Shown: positions 46,519 to 56,245, counted from the first letter of the stretch. The stretch is 64,000 nucleotides of DNA from Thiotrichales bacterium (GCA_016938655.1 JAFGUG010000009.1:1-64000); one strand, 5' to 3'. A program made the numbers and translations. Notes: generated by a model not told the origin, from the sequence alone.

Positions 46519-47202
46519 ATGAGTGGATATTTAATTACCGGTGCCGCCATGGGACTGGGACAAGCCCTAACCCGTCAATTAGTTGCAGCAGGCCATGAGG
46601 TCATTCTGCTCGACAAAGAGTTTAAGGCACTGAATGCACTCTATGATGAACTCGATTCCGACTTAGTGGCGCTTTACCCGATGGATTTGCTCGGGGCCGA
46701 CGTTAATGACTACCAAAAACTGCAAGACGTGCTCGCTGAAAATTATGGCGCGTTAGACGGTGTTTTTTTAAATGCGGCGATTCTGCCCGCCTTTACCCCA
46801 ATTGAACATTTTGACTTTATGCAATGGTATGAAGTGCTGCACACCAATCTTAATGCCAACTTCCATCTGACACAGATGACTCTGCCAATTTTGAATAAAG
46901 CCGAAAGTGGCAAGTTGGTGGCGATTACCGATGAGAACATCAAATTAGCCCCAGCTTACTATGGTGCTTACGGTGTCGCCAAAGCCGGACTGGAGCAACT
47001 GATGAGAACGGTAGCGGAAGAGAATCGTGATCGGTCAGCGGAAATTTACGTGGCGAAACTTAAAACCTTTGCAACCGATACCCGTGGGCGTCTATTTCCC
47101 GGAGAGAATCCTGCGACACTGCCTAAGCCTTCGGATATGGCCAGCCATTTATTGGATATTGTGTTACACGGCCTCAATGCAGAACTGGTTAAAAAGCTTT
47201 AA
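46519..47202 (+). CDS. YciK-like short-chain dehydrogenase/reductase
   Basis: A 227-residue Rossmann protein with TGAAMGLGQALTRQL for the cofactor, LNAAILPAF and the YGAYGVAKAGLEQLM Tyr-Lys pair. The serine usual before the catalytic tyrosine is not evident: the strand reads LVAITDENIKLAPAYYGAYG. Family role is unknown, but it accompanies ubiG and the phosphatase in many gammaproteobacteria. It starts 36 bases after the phosphatase. Confidence 0.78.
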   Translation: MSGYLITGAAMGLGQALTRQLVAAGHEVILLDKEFKALNALYDELDSDLVALYPMDLLGADVNDYQKLQDVLAENYGALDGVFLNAAILPAFTPIEHFDFMQWYEVLHTNLNANFHLTQMTLPILNKAESGKLVAITDENIKLAPAYYGAYGVAKAGLEQLMRTVAEENRDRSAEIYVAKLKTFATDTRGRLFPGENPATLPKPSDMASHLLDIVLHGLNAELVKKL

Positions 47203-47247
47203 ATACCGCATTGTATAAACCTTAAGAACCCACCTTTTAAAACTCAG

Positions 47248-47255
47248 CAGGCCTG
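47248..47255. repeat. Dispersed palindrome copy between yciK and the YgjP-like gene
   Basis: TCAGCAGGCCTGCC, one-sided extended form, in the gap between convergent 3' ends. Confidence 0.8.
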
Positions 47256-47305
47256 CCAAATTCAGAGTTGACTGGCCTGTTCACTTTCAAACACACCCAT
47301 AAATC

Positions 47306-47821
47306 TTAACGCCATAATGGGATTTTTTCAGAGTCTAAGTACATCAAGTAAACCCGCAAATCAAACTCTAACTGATGATAATTTGGCTCCATGTGTTCAC
47401 ATAGCTGGTAGAAGGCTTTATTGTGATCGGACTCTTTACTGTGTGCCAACTCATGCACCACAATCATTCTCAAAAATTCAGGTGGCGTGGTTTTAAACAG
47501 TGAGGCGATGTGAATTTCACGTTTGTTTTTGTGTTTACTGCCGTGCTTTTGAGATTTACGGGTGTGCGTACCCAGGGCATTGGCAGTCATCTGCAACTGA
47601 CTGTCAAACGCCACCTTACTTAACGGGCCGGTTTTACGCATGTATTGGTCTTTTAGATTATTCACGTAATCATACAGCGCGCGGTCGGTGCGAACATGAT
47701 GCGTATTGGGGTATTTTTTAAGAAGAATCGAACCAAGCTGGTTGGCTTTTAGCAACTGCTGAATTTGTGAGACCAAGTCGGCTGGATAACCCGCTAAATA
47801 ATTGACCGATGTTTTATTCAA
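47306..47821 (-). CDS. YgjP-like metallopeptidase-domain protein
   Basis: A 171-residue protein with the zinc motif VVHELAHSKESDHNKAFYQL (HExxH plus a third His in DHNKAF), as in the YgjP/DUF45 (M48-like) family, whose role is unsettled. The first start codon after an in-frame stop is TTG at 47821; no ATG is available before the domain. It stands just beyond yejF on the same strand, 29 bases away. Confidence 0.8.
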   Translation of the reverse strand: MNKTSVNYLAGYPADLVSQIQQLLKANQLGSILLKKYPNTHHVRTDRALYDYVNNLKDQYMRKTGPLSKVAFDSQLQMTANALGTHTRKSQKHGSKHKNKREIHIASLFKTTPPEFLRMIVVHELAHSKESDHNKAFYQLCEHMEPNYHQLEFDLRVYLMYLDSEKIPLWR

Positions 47822-47850
47822 TACTCACTACCAGTAGGTTTACTCAACGT

Positions 47851-49506
47851 TTAAATAAAGTTCTTTTTGACCAGTTCAGGCGCTGAATCTAATAACTTAC
47901 GGGTGTACTCGTGTTGCGGATTCGACATCACCGACTCCACATTGCCCTGTTCCACAATTTTACCGTTTTGCATCACCGCAACCTGATGGGCAATCGCAGG
48001 GATAATTGACAAATCATGCGTGATAAACAGATAAGACATCTGGTACTTTTGCTGTAAATCATCAAGTAACGCCAGCACTTGCGCTCGAACTGACACATCC
48101 AATGCACTGGTCGGTTCATCGCAAATAATTAACTCTGGCTCCACCGCCAACGCACGGGCAATCCCAATACGCTGACGTTGGCCACCGGAGAACTCATGCG
48201 GGTAGCGATGTTTGTGCTCAGGCAATAGCCCCACTTGGTCAAGCAGCTCTTCAATGCGCTTGTCCTGCTCATTTTTATCGCTTGAACCTACCTTTAAACT
48301 GTTCATACCTTCACGAATAATTTCACTGATGGTCATTCGCGGGTTCAACGCTGAAAACGGGTCTTGAAAAATAACCTGAACCTTCTTACGCAATGGCTTC
48401 ATCTGCTTTTCGGAAAGGCGGGTTAAGTCAATGTTATCCGAATCAGCGCCTGAAATCTCGAGCCCTTTACCGTTCTGGTAAATAACTTCACCGGAGCTTG
48501 CACCCACCAATTTTAAAATCGCCTGACCAATCGTGCTTTTTCCGCTTCCAGACTCCCCCACTAGGGCTAGGGTTTGGCCTTTTGGAATGGTTAAGGTCAC
48601 GCCATCCACCGCCTTTACAAACCCAACGGTACGTTGAAAGAGCCCTTTTTTAATTGGAAAATGCACTTTTAAATCATTAACTTGCAATAATGTTTGCGTC
48701 GATATTATTGGACGGTATTCACGTTTGGGTACGGCATCTGCCAGTAATTTTTGCGTGTATGGGTGCTGAGGGTTCTCAAAGAAATGCGCTTTCTCAGCCT
48801 GTTCAACAATCTCGCCCTCTTTCATTACCGCCACGCGATCGGCCATCTCATTCACCACACCCATATCATGCGTAATGAACAAAATAGACAAACCACGGTC
48901 ATCGCGAATTTTTTTCAATAAATCTAACACTTGTGCCTGAATGGTCACATCCAAAGCCGTGGTGGGTTCATCTGCAATCAGCAAATCAGGCTCACAGGCT
49001 AAGGCCATGGCAATCATGACACGCTGCTTTTGACCACCAGAAAGCTGGTGCGGATACCAGTCGTAACGAGCATCCGCTTCTGGAATCCCCACCTCGTTAA
49101 ACAGATCCACAACCTTAACTCGTGCTTGCTTGTTAGATAAACCTAAGTGCACACGCAACACTTCGGCGACCTGTTCGCCCACTTTCATAACTGGGTTTAA
49201 CGAGGTCATTGGCTCCTGGAAAATCATCGCCACTTGTTTACCGCGCACTTTCTGCATTTGAAACTCTGGTAACGCAAACAAATCTTGTTGATGCAATTGG
49301 ATAGAACCGGTTGTGACCTGTAATGCTTCTGGTAACAAGCGCATGATGGCTAAGCTGGTTAAGGATTTACCACTGCCCGACTCGCCAACCAAGGCAAAAA
49401 TTTCACCTGACTGAATCTTAAAGCTAATCTTATTAATTAAGGTTTGCTCGGCTACGTTGACACTTAAGTCAGTAACGTGTAACACGGGTGAAGACGTCTG
49501 TTTCAT
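47851..49506 (-). CDS. yejF: ABC transporter ATP-binding protein with two ATPase domains (YejF)
   Basis: A 551-residue cytosolic ATPase holding two complete domains, each with Walker A (GESGSGKSL near residue 38; GESGSGKST near 320), signature ([16 protein letters not shown]), Walker B ([16 protein letters not shown]) and an oligopeptide-type C-terminal extension. It powers the YejABEF importer for peptides such as microcin C in enterics. It follows yejE by nine bases. Confidence 0.93.
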   Translation of the reverse strand: MKQTSSPVLHVTDLSVNVAEQTLINKISFKIQSGEIFALVGESGSGKSLTSLAIMRLLPEALQVTTGSIQLHQQDLFALPEFQMQKVRGKQVAMIFQEPMTSLNPVMKVGEQVAEVLRVHLGLSNKQARVKVVDLFNEVGIPEADARYDWYPHQLSGGQKQRVMIAMALACEPDLLIADEPTTALDVTIQAQVLDLLKKIRDDRGLSILFITHDMGVVNEMADRVAVMKEGEIVEQAEKAHFFENPQHPYTQKLLADAVPKREYRPIISTQTLLQVNDLKVHFPIKKGLFQRTVGFVKAVDGVTLTIPKGQTLALVGESGSGKSTIGQAILKLVGASSGEVIYQNGKGLEISGADSDNIDLTRLSEKQMKPLRKKVQVIFQDPFSALNPRMTISEIIREGMNSLKVGSSDKNEQDKRIEELLDQVGLLPEHKHRYPHEFSGGQRQRIGIARALAVEPELIICDEPTSALDVSVRAQVLALLDDLQQKYQMSYLFITHDLSIIPAIAHQVAVMQNGKIVEQGNVESVMSNPQHEYTRKLLDSAPELVKKNFI

Positions 49507-49515
49507 TTAAAAACC

Positions 49516-50862
49516 TTACTTGTGACTTCTTGGGTCAAGCACCATTTGCACTCGGTCTGAGAACAAATTAGCCGCCAACACTAAAATAAACATAAAGAAA
49601 AACGCTGAGAATAACGACCACCAGACCATCGGTTCGCGCGCCATCTCTAATCGCGCTTGGTTAATCATATTCCCCCAACTGTGCATGGTTGGGTCAACTC
49701 CAACGCCCACATACGACAGCACGGCCTCCGCTAATACTAACCCACTAAAATCCAATACTACGGCAATCAGTACGATGTGCATGACATTTGGCATAATATG
49801 GCGGCGAATAATTTGCAAACGACTCACGCCAAATGCACGTGCTGCAACCACAAACTCTATTTGGCTTATCTTAAGCGTTTCAGCACGCAGCAATCTGCAC
49901 AGGCCTGTCCAACTGGTCATGCCTAAAATCAGGATTAAAAACAGTAACCGAACATCGGCGCGCTCTTCGGTGGTGCTAAACCAGTCTGGGTTATTGCTCA
50001 TAATCACTTGCATGACCAACACCGCGGCAGCAATTAACAGAACCCCCGGTATCGAGTTAAGAGTGGTGTAGAGGTATTGAATTACATCATCCACCCACCC
50101 TTTGAACAGGCCTGCTGAAATTCCTAAAATCAGGGCAACCGGTAACATCACTAAGGTGGTCAACACCCCAATTAACACCCCAGTACGGATGCTTTTGAGC
50201 GACTCATACAACACATCGCCACCGACTTTGTCGGTCCCTAATACATGGTAAGAGTGACTTAAAATATACAACCAAGTTAATGAAACAATCATCGCCATAA
50301 CAGTTAAATAGGCGGTCTTCCAAGGCAGTTGCATTTGACCTTTTAACACCTGTTTAAGGTGCTTTAAAACCCCAACTTGTTGTTTACGACTCTGCCAAAA
50401 AAGGTGTAATGCAATCGCAAACACACTGATTACTAAACCGATTAAAATCGCTTTAATACTCTCAGCGGCAACCGAAACCGTTCCATCAACGTACTTCAAA
50501 GGCCGGTAATCGTGAACCACTTCGCCACTGTCCATTACCTGCATCGAACGGTTGTATTCAGTGGTGGCAAACGGTGCGGAATAGGTGCGCTCAGTTTGAT
50601 CAACCAAGTGTGGAAGTGCTGCATCTAAGATACTTTGAGTTTTAGCGCCTTCGCCCTCGGTGGTAAAGTGCACCGAATCCAGTAACGCAAACGCCACGTA
50701 AAACAGCAGAACTAAAGCAGAGGTCATGGCAATTTTAGATTCAAATACTTTTAACCACTGCTTTTTAACTTGAGCAGAACGCCCTACCACGCGTCCCCAC
50801 GCCACCAGTGACAGAATCAGCCCCCAAATCATGATGTCGGTCCATAGAAGAGAAATAGCCAT
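49516..50862 (-). CDS. yejE: ABC transporter permease (YejE)
   Basis: A 448-residue permease, longer than the ~340 of E. coli because of an extra N-terminal TM and a periplasmic insert (about 60-140). The membrane core includes the EAA loop ARAFGVSRLQIIRRHIMPN. Its start overlaps the yejB stop by one base (TAATG). Two dispersed palindromes (49900, 50107) encode Gly-Leu. Confidence 0.9.
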   Translation of the reverse strand: MAISLLWTDIMIWGLILSLVAWGRVVGRSAQVKKQWLKVFESKIAMTSALVLLFYVAFALLDSVHFTTEGEGAKTQSILDAALPHLVDQTERTYSAPFATTEYNRSMQVMDSGEVVHDYRPLKYVDGTVSVAAESIKAILIGLVISVFAIALHLFWQSRKQQVGVLKHLKQVLKGQMQLPWKTAYLTVMAMIVSLTWLYILSHSYHVLGTDKVGGDVLYESLKSIRTGVLIGVLTTLVMLPVALILGISAGLFKGWVDDVIQYLYTTLNSIPGVLLIAAAVLVMQVIMSNNPDWFSTTEERADVRLLFLILILGMTSWTGLCRLLRAETLKISQIEFVVAARAFGVSRLQIIRRHIMPNVMHIVLIAVVLDFSGLVLAEAVLSYVGVGVDPTMHSWGNMINQARLEMAREPMVWWSLFSAFFFMFILVLAANLFSDRVQMVLDPRSHK

Positions 50863-51839
50863 TATTGCAACCTCACTCTTGGATCAAAATAGGTGTACGA
50901 AATATCGGTTAGGATAAGCCCAATGATGTATAGCACGGACCCTAAAAACACCATCGCTTTAACAATTGAAAAGTCCTGCGCGTTAATTGCATCAATGGTG
51001 TAACTGCCTAAACCAGGAATGCCGAAGAACGACTCCATGATTAAACTGCCCATAAACAACGTAGGAATGACGACCACCACACCGGTTAAGATGGGCAATA
51101 AACCGTTTTGCAACACGTGACCAAACAACACTTTAATTTCGGATAACCCTTTTGCACGGGCGGTACGCACATACTCTTTATTAATTTCTTCCAAAAAGAT
51201 GCTGCGATACCAACGTACCCCCGCACCCAAGCCAGCAAACACGCCAATCAATACTGGCAGAACCAAAAACTTTACACCGTCCCAGCCACTTTCGTACCCC
51301 GATATAGGCACCCAATGCCAGATTTTACTGAATAACACTTGCCCAGCAATAATATAGAACAGACCAGAAATGGACATAATCGCCACCGCAATCATCATGG
51401 TGGCGGTGTCTAACACAGACCCTCTAAACAACACAATTAACAGCGCAAGTGCAATATTGGTGGTTAAACCGATAATAAAACTTGGCAATGCAATTTGCAG
51501 ACTCGGCCACATCCGTTCATAAATATCTGCAGAAATCTGTCGACCCGAATCGGACTGACCAAAGTCAAACACAAACAGCTTGAGTGATTGGTCAACAAAC
51601 AGCGTGTTTGTGACTTTTGACAGGCCTGCTGATTCTTCATTAAAAAACAGTGGTTTATCATAACCATGTTCGACCTTCCAAGACTCAATCATCTCTGGCG
51701 TGGTTTGTTTAGCACCGAGCTGAGCACGTGCCATATCTTCTGGTGTGTTCACCATAAAAAACAGTGCAAAGGTAATCAGATTAACGCCAATCAAAATAGG
51801 GACGGCAAACATCAGTCGGCGAATAATATAAGCAAACAT
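50862..51839 (-). CDS. yejB: ABC transporter permease (YejB)
   Basis: A 325-residue permease with about six TMs; the EAA loop reads YVRTARAKGLSEIKVLFGHV, and the start FAYIIRRLMFAVPILIGVNL is typical of dipeptide-type permeases. The ATG at 51839 overlaps the yejA stop (TGATG). One palindrome (51621) encodes Ala-Gly-Leu. Confidence 0.93.
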   Translation of the reverse strand: MFAYIIRRLMFAVPILIGVNLITFALFFMVNTPEDMARAQLGAKQTTPEMIESWKVEHGYDKPLFFNEESAGLSKVTNTLFVDQSLKLFVFDFGQSDSGRQISADIYERMWPSLQIALPSFIIGLTTNIALALLIVLFRGSVLDTATMMIAVAIMSISGLFYIIAGQVLFSKIWHWVPISGYESGWDGVKFLVLPVLIGVFAGLGAGVRWYRSIFLEEINKEYVRTARAKGLSEIKVLFGHVLQNGLLPILTGVVVVIPTLFMGSLIMESFFGIPGLGSYTIDAINAQDFSIVKAMVFLGSVLYIIGLILTDISYTYFDPRVRLQ

Positions 51840-54082
51840 CAATTGACCTCCTGGTTAGACGAAATCGGTTTAATCACTGCTTTTTGACGAGCACGATATG
51901 CTTGCATCAGTGGGTAGATAGAACCGATAACAATGAATAACATTAATAACAAAGGCCAGATAACTGGTTGATTCCATTGAGCTTGCTGCTGTGCTCTTTC
52001 CACCGGATCAATACGTCGATACTTAACCGTATTATTGGCTAATGGGTTTGCCCAGACATTATGATACCAACTGTGAAACAAGGCTAAAGACTTGGGATGA
52101 AAGCCCCAAATCCATGGTGCATCTCGCTGTGCAATTTGCACCATTTGATTAATTAACTGCTGACGCTCTTCGCCACTTTCCATCGTCTTAATCTGTTCAA
52201 ATAGCTTATTAAATTTAGGGTTGTCGTAGTTGCTGCTGTTGATACCCGCGCCATTGGTATTTATAGCGGCGTTGCCACCGTAGAGCAAAAACAGGAAGTT
52301 CTCCGGATCTGGGTAGTCAGCATTCCAACCCCAAACAAACATCTGCGCTTTGGCGCCACGCACCTTGTCTTGAAAACGGTTATAGTCGGTCGCACGAATC
52401 ACCAAATCAATCCCCAACTTTGCAAACTGTTTACGATACCAGTTCAACATCGCCTTGCTGTCAGGCCCCGTTGCCGGCGTATCAAAGTACAAGGTTAATG
52501 GCGAACCATCTGGCAAACGCCCATCTGGATAACCCGCTTCCGCTAATAACTTTTTAGCAATAGCCAACGGCTTGCGTTCCATGCGATTATTAGTGACATT
52601 AAAGACCATGGCATTGACCCCCGCTAAACCCTCTTGATAACCAAAAATACCTGGCGGAATCGGTCCTTGCGCCGGAATGCCACGTCCATTTAAAAAGATA
52701 GAGATGTACTCCTCGTAATTAATGGCAATACTTAATGCTTGACGAAGCTTCTGCTTTTGCTCTGTGTAACCACCCACCACCTCGTCAGCCATATTAAAGC
52801 CAAAGTACATAATCGAAGGCTGCACGACATTTAAGAACTGAATGCCTTTCTCTTGCATCTCAGTGGTTAAGTTCATATCGCCACCGGTTGATACCAATAC
52901 CGCTTGGTCAAAACTGTCCGAGCTTACACCCGATGCATCGTAATACCCTTGTAAAAATTTATTCCACAAAGGCACACTCTCTTTCTCGAGCGAATAAATG
53001 ACCTCTTTAATAAAAGGGAGTTGCTTGCCCGCATCATTTAAAAGTGCCGGATCCGCCCCTTCTGCTAATCCATCAGTGGGGTAAAATTGAGGGTGGTAGT
53101 TTGGGTTTGCTAACAGGCGCATCTGTTTATTAGGATTGTTCTCCACCAACATATATGCGCCCGTTCCAACCGGCGAGGTATCCAGCGTTAAGTTCTTTTC
53201 TACCAGGCCTGCTTGTTTATAAAACTGGTCAACCTCCCAGGCAATCGGTGCAAAAAAGTTCATACTCAACCAGTATTGAAACTGCGGATAAACCCCTTTA
53301 ATTTTGATTTTAAACGTTAGGTTATCAATAACTTGTACACCACTAATCTGGTAATTTCTTAAATCAAAGTAATCATTTTTTGCCGAATTGGTTTCTGCAA
53401 AGGTTTTAAAATCTGCGGTAACGGTTTTGGAATACGCTTCTAAGCCAACAATGTATTTGGTCATTGAATCTAAAACAGGCGAGTGATTTTGACGAAGCCC
53501 CATTCGCTTGATGGCATACACATAATCATCGGCCGTTAACGCTCGATAATCCATCTCTGCAAAATCAGCAATTTGCTTAATGCCTTTCAACTGATCAGAA
53601 GATAAATTAGCAAACTTTAAACTGCCGTCTGGGTTTTTAACAAAGGCAGGATGCGGCTGAAATAGAATATTGGGTTTTAATGTAAGCGTGTACTCACTGA
53701 AGCTGGCCCGTGCTTCATCAACCGATTGGCCTTGAGCATCGAGATATTGAACCTGAGGCATTTGAGTTAAGGTCAATGGCTCTAGGGTATAAGGTCGCTT
53801 TAGATAATGGTATTGCAGTGGCGGCTCATACACTTGACTTAATATTGCCCATTCGTTTGAGCTGTAAGAGACCACTGGATCTAAATGTTTGGGGGGCGCT
53901 GAAAAAGAACTGAAAAGCGTTTCAGACTGAACTTGCGAATCACTGTAAGGTTGGTTCCATTGTGATTCACTGCATGCCGTGAGTGCGAGTAAAAAAACCA
54001 GGCTCAACGCAAGCTTAAGCTTAGCTGACAGATCGCATAGAAAAACCTGCTTACGACGGAACAATACTTGAATAGGCGTCAC
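51839..54082 (-). CDS. yejA: Extracellular solute-binding protein, family 5, with C-terminal TM (YejA-like)
   Basis: A 747-residue peptide-binding lipoprotein: signal with lipobox LTAC (Cys near residue 37), an SBP family 5 body (residues about 60-700) and a hydrophobic helix near the end (PVIWPLLLMLFIVIGSIYPL) followed by basic residues. E. coli YejA is about 600 residues and lacks that helix, so this one may be held at the inner membrane. The start is GTG at 54082 with GGA upstream. It is the first gene of yejABEF. Confidence 0.88.
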   Translation of the reverse strand: MTPIQVLFRRKQVFLCDLSAKLKLALSLVFLLALTACSESQWNQPYSDSQVQSETLFSSFSAPPKHLDPVVSYSSNEWAILSQVYEPPLQYHYLKRPYTLEPLTLTQMPQVQYLDAQGQSVDEARASFSEYTLTLKPNILFQPHPAFVKNPDGSLKFANLSSDQLKGIKQIADFAEMDYRALTADDYVYAIKRMGLRQNHSPVLDSMTKYIVGLEAYSKTVTADFKTFAETNSAKNDYFDLRNYQISGVQVIDNLTFKIKIKGVYPQFQYWLSMNFFAPIAWEVDQFYKQAGLVEKNLTLDTSPVGTGAYMLVENNPNKQMRLLANPNYHPQFYPTDGLAEGADPALLNDAGKQLPFIKEVIYSLEKESVPLWNKFLQGYYDASGVSSDSFDQAVLVSTGGDMNLTTEMQEKGIQFLNVVQPSIMYFGFNMADEVVGGYTEQKQKLRQALSIAINYEEYISIFLNGRGIPAQGPIPPGIFGYQEGLAGVNAMVFNVTNNRMERKPLAIAKKLLAEAGYPDGRLPDGSPLTLYFDTPATGPDSKAMLNWYRKQFAKLGIDLVIRATDYNRFQDKVRGAKAQMFVWGWNADYPDPENFLFLLYGGNAAINTNGAGINSSNYDNPKFNKLFEQIKTMESGEERQQLINQMVQIAQRDAPWIWGFHPKSLALFHSWYHNVWANPLANNTVKYRRIDPVERAQQQAQWNQPVIWPLLLMLFIVIGSIYPLMQAYRARQKAVIKPISSNQEVN

Positions 54083-54115
54083 TGATTATCCATTTAAATC
54101 TTTTAATGAACCGAC

Positions 54116-54153
54116 ATTATAGCGAATAAATTCACTTAAATAAGCGTTATAAT
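54116..54153. promoter_or_regulatory. Back-to-back -10 boxes between yejA and fabI
   Basis: TATAAT occurs on the minus strand (54116-54121, towards yejA) and on the plus strand (54148-54153, towards fabI). The -35 sequences are poor on both sides. Confidence 0.4.
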
Positions 54154-54256
54154 GCCCACATTCAAATGAATTTTAACCACAAAATGGCGGCTGAATTTGT
54201 TCACTCGCATAGAGTCAAATTTGGCAAGGTCGTCAAACCTTTACGGAGAAGTCAGA

Positions 54257-55036
54257 ATGGGATTCCTTACTGGAAAAAAAGCCTTAATTATTGGTGTTGC
54301 AAATAACAAATCAATCGCCTATGGCATCGCCAAGCAGATGCATGAACAAGGTGCAGAAATTGCGCTGACGTACCAAAACGAAAAATTAAAAAGTCGTGTT
54401 GAAAAAGTAGCTGAGGAACTTGGCTCTTCAATCATATTGCCTTTGGATGTTGCCAATGATGCTGAAATTGAAACCGTAATGGCGGAGCTTGGTAATACTT
54501 GGACAGACGGTTTAGACATTTTAGTTCACTCGGTTGCGTTTGCCCCACGTGAAGAGCTGGAAGGCCGAATGATTGACGCCTCAAGCCGTGAAGGTTTTAA
54601 AATCGCTCACGACATCTCTGCTTACAGCTTAACCGCCTGTACTAAAGCCGCTTACAGCATGTTAAAAGCTAAAAATGGGTCGGTCATGACGGTCTCTTAT
54701 TTAGGTGCCGAGCGCGCAGTACCTAATTACAACGTAATGGGCATCGCAAAAGCCTCTTTAGAAGCAACGGTTCGCTATTTAGCGGCTGACTTGGGTCAGG
54801 ATGGGATTCGTGTAAACGCCGTTTCTGCAGGCCCTATTCGCACCTTGGCAGCGGCCGGAATCAAAGACTTCCGCACAATGCTGGATAAAGCTGCGGCCTC
54901 AACCCCTCTTCGTCGTAATGTATCGATTGAAGAAGTTGGAAATACTGCGGCGTTCTTATGTTCAGACTTAGCATCGGGGATTACCGGTGAGATTACTTAT
55001 GTGGATGGCGGATATAACATCACCGCTTCAACCTAG
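54257..55036 (+). CDS. fabI: Enoyl-[acyl-carrier-protein] reductase [NADH]
   Basis: Final reduction in fatty-acid elongation. The 259-residue SDR-like protein has [14 protein letters not shown], the [19 protein letters not shown] catalytic block with Tyr148, Tyr158 and Lys165, and the DGGYNIT end. The residue matching E. coli Gly93 is Ala94 (HSVAFAP), a position linked to triclosan sensitivity. The ATG at 54257 has GGAGA about eight bases before it. It is monocistronic and divergent from yejA. Confidence 0.95.
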   Translation: MGFLTGKKALIIGVANNKSIAYGIAKQMHEQGAEIALTYQNEKLKSRVEKVAEELGSSIILPLDVANDAEIETVMAELGNTWTDGLDILVHSVAFAPREELEGRMIDASSREGFKIAHDISAYSLTACTKAAYSMLKAKNGSVMTVSYLGAERAVPNYNVMGIAKASLEATVRYLAADLGQDGIRVNAVSAGPIRTLAAAGIKDFRTMLDKAAASTPLRRNVSIEEVGNTAAFLCSDLASGITGEITYVDGGYNITAST

Positions 55037-55080
55037 ACACACATGAATGTAGATTAATTAATAAATTAATCGAAACTTAT

Positions 55081-55110
55081 AAAAACCGCATCTATGAATG
55101 CGGTTTTTTT
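55081..55110 (+). terminator. Terminator of fabI
   Basis: AAAAACCGCAT pairs with ATGCGGTTTTT around CTATGA, with a T run, 45 bases after the stop. Confidence 0.92.
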
Positions 55111-55185
55111 GTCCCAAGAGATTGATTGTCTAAATCATTTAACTGCTTTATACCGGTCATTTTGATGAGACTTTTGTAAAATCAA

Positions 55186-55193
55186 CAGGCCTG
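55186..55193. repeat. Dispersed palindrome copy between fabI and the tRNA cluster
   Basis: CAGGCCTGCT, in the gap between the fabI terminator and the convergent tRNA operon. Confidence 0.8.
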
Positions 55194-55267
55194 CTAACTT
55201 TGATTCATCTTAAGAGTGTTTCAATTAAATTTTCAGATAAGTAAGTTCATGAATATATTTTAGATAT

Positions 55268-55302
55268 AAAAAAAGCGATGGTCGTAATACGAACATCGCT
55301 TT
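55268..55302 (-). terminator. Terminator of the tRNA-Val/Asp operon
   Basis: AAAGCGATG (55272-55280) pairs with CATCGCTTT (55294-55302), with an inner CGT/ACG. The plus-strand A run at its left gives U residues on the minus transcript, directly after the last tRNA-Asp. Confidence 0.82.
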
Positions 55303-55309
55303 AGTGTGA

Positions 55310-55386
55310 TGGCGGAGCGGACGGGACTCGAACCCGCGACCTCCTGCGTGACAGGCAAGCATTCTAACCAGCTGAACTACCGCTCC
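55310..55386 (-). tRNA. tRNA-Asp (anticodon GUC), copy 1
   Basis: A 77-base tRNA: acceptor GGAGCGG with CCGCTCC, anticodon loop CTGTCAC, T-arm GCGGGTTCGAGTCCCGT, encoded CCA. The mature sequence appears identical to the copy at 55579-55655. Confidence 0.96.
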
Positions 55387-55392
55387 TAATTG

Positions 55393-55468
55393 TGGTGGGT
55401 GATACTGGGCTCGAACCAGTGACCCTCGCCTTGTAAGGGCGATGCTCTCCCAACTGAGCTAATCACCC
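55393..55468 (-). tRNA. tRNA-Val (anticodon UAC), copy 1
   Basis: A 76-base tRNA: acceptor GGGTGAT with ATCACCC, anticodon loop CTTACAA, T-arm CTGGTTCGAGCCCAG, encoded CCA. It precedes tRNA-Asp copy 1 by six bases in the transcript. Confidence 0.96.
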
Positions 55469-55477
55469 AGGATATTC

Positions 55478-55544
55478 TAAAAGCCATCTATAAACCCAAG
55501 ATGCTTTTAGTTTTACTTATTGCAAACTCCTGAAGATTTGCAAT
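55478..55544. other. Hairpins between the two tRNA pairs
   Basis: AAAAGCCATCT can pair with AGATGCTTTT (55478-55506, one bulge), and ATTGCAAA with TTTGCAAT (55519-55544). They may be processing structures or the 3' flank copied with the tRNA pair. Confidence 0.35.
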
Positions 55545-55578
55545 AAAAAAGGCAGTATAAAAACTACCTTTTGAAATA

Positions 55579-55655
55579 TGGCGGAGCGGACGGGACTCGA
55601 ACCCGCGACCTCCTGCGTGACAGGCAAGCATTCTAACCAGCTGAACTACCGCTCC
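55579..55655 (-). tRNA. tRNA-Asp (anticodon GUC), copy 2
   Basis: A second 77-base tRNA-Asp with the same sequence as copy 1. It follows tRNA-Val copy 2 with a one-base gap. Confidence 0.96.
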
Positions 55656-55656
55656 T

Positions 55657-55732
55657 TGGTGGGTGATACTGGGCTCGAACCAGTGACCCTCGCCTTGTAA
55701 GGGCGATGCTCTCCCAACTGAGCTAATCACCC
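55657..55732 (-). tRNA. tRNA-Val (anticodon UAC), copy 2
   Basis: A second 76-base tRNA-Val identical in the mature region to copy 1. It is the first gene of the tRNA operon, about 60 bases after its promoter. Confidence 0.96.
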
Positions 55733-55792
55733 AATTAAACCGCGTATTTAAGCCGTTTGGCTTGGTGTCGCTGTGCTTAATTGATGTGGCGT

Positions 55793-55820
55793 ATTATAGG
55801 GAGTTGAGAGAACTTGTCAA
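55793..55820 (-). promoter_or_regulatory. Strong promoter of the tRNA-Val/Asp operon
   Basis: On the minus strand a perfect TTGACA (55815-55820) and perfect TATAAT (55793-55798) are 16 bases apart, followed by a GC-rich discriminator (ACGCCAC), typical of stable-RNA promoters under stringent control. Confidence 0.9.
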
Positions 55821-55857
55821 ACACTTTTCTGTCTTTTTTACACTTTTTTCGCAGAAA

Positions 55858-56130
55858 TTAATTAACTGCGTCTTTTAGTGCTTTACCAGCTGTAAACTTA
55901 GGTACTTTAGCCGCAGGAATCTGCATTTCTGCACCCGTTTGTGGGTTACGTCCAGTACGTGCAGCACGATCACCAACTTTGAATGTACCAAAACCGATGA
56001 TAGCGACAGAATCACCTTTGCTCATTGCACCCGTGATTGTTGCAACTGTTGCATCTAGTGCACGAGCCGCATCTGCTTTTGTTAATCCAGCTTCTTCCGC
56101 AATTGCACTTACTAATTCAGACTTGTTCAT
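55858..56130 (-). CDS. hupB: DNA-binding protein HU
   Basis: A 90-residue nucleoid protein: [57 protein letters not shown]. The ATG at 56130 has GGAGA before it. The position after lon is conserved. It has its own strong promoter. Confidence 0.97.
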   Translation of the reverse strand: MNKSELVSAIAEEAGLTKADAARALDATVATITGAMSKGDSVAIIGFGTFKVGDRAARTGRNPQTGAEMQIPAAKVPKFTAGKALKDAVN

Positions 56131-56192
56131 TTTTATCTCCATGAGTACCGATTTTATTTGTTTTTTCCTTGCCCCGATAAGAGCTAGCAACA

Positions 56193-56222
56193 TTTATAGC
56201 AATCCTTACTGAACAGTGTCAA
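56193..56222 (-). promoter_or_regulatory. Sigma-70 promoter of hupB
   Basis: On the minus strand TTGACA (56217-56222) and TATAAA (56193-56198) are 18 bases apart, about 63 bases before the ATG. Confidence 0.8.
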
Positions 56223-56245
56223 GTAAAATTGCTATTTTTACCGTA

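Noticed and set aside
55310-55732. Direct repeats that could suggest a CRISPR array or integration duplication
   Set aside because: They are explained by two identical tRNA-Val/Asp pairs; there are no regular spacers or integrase gene.
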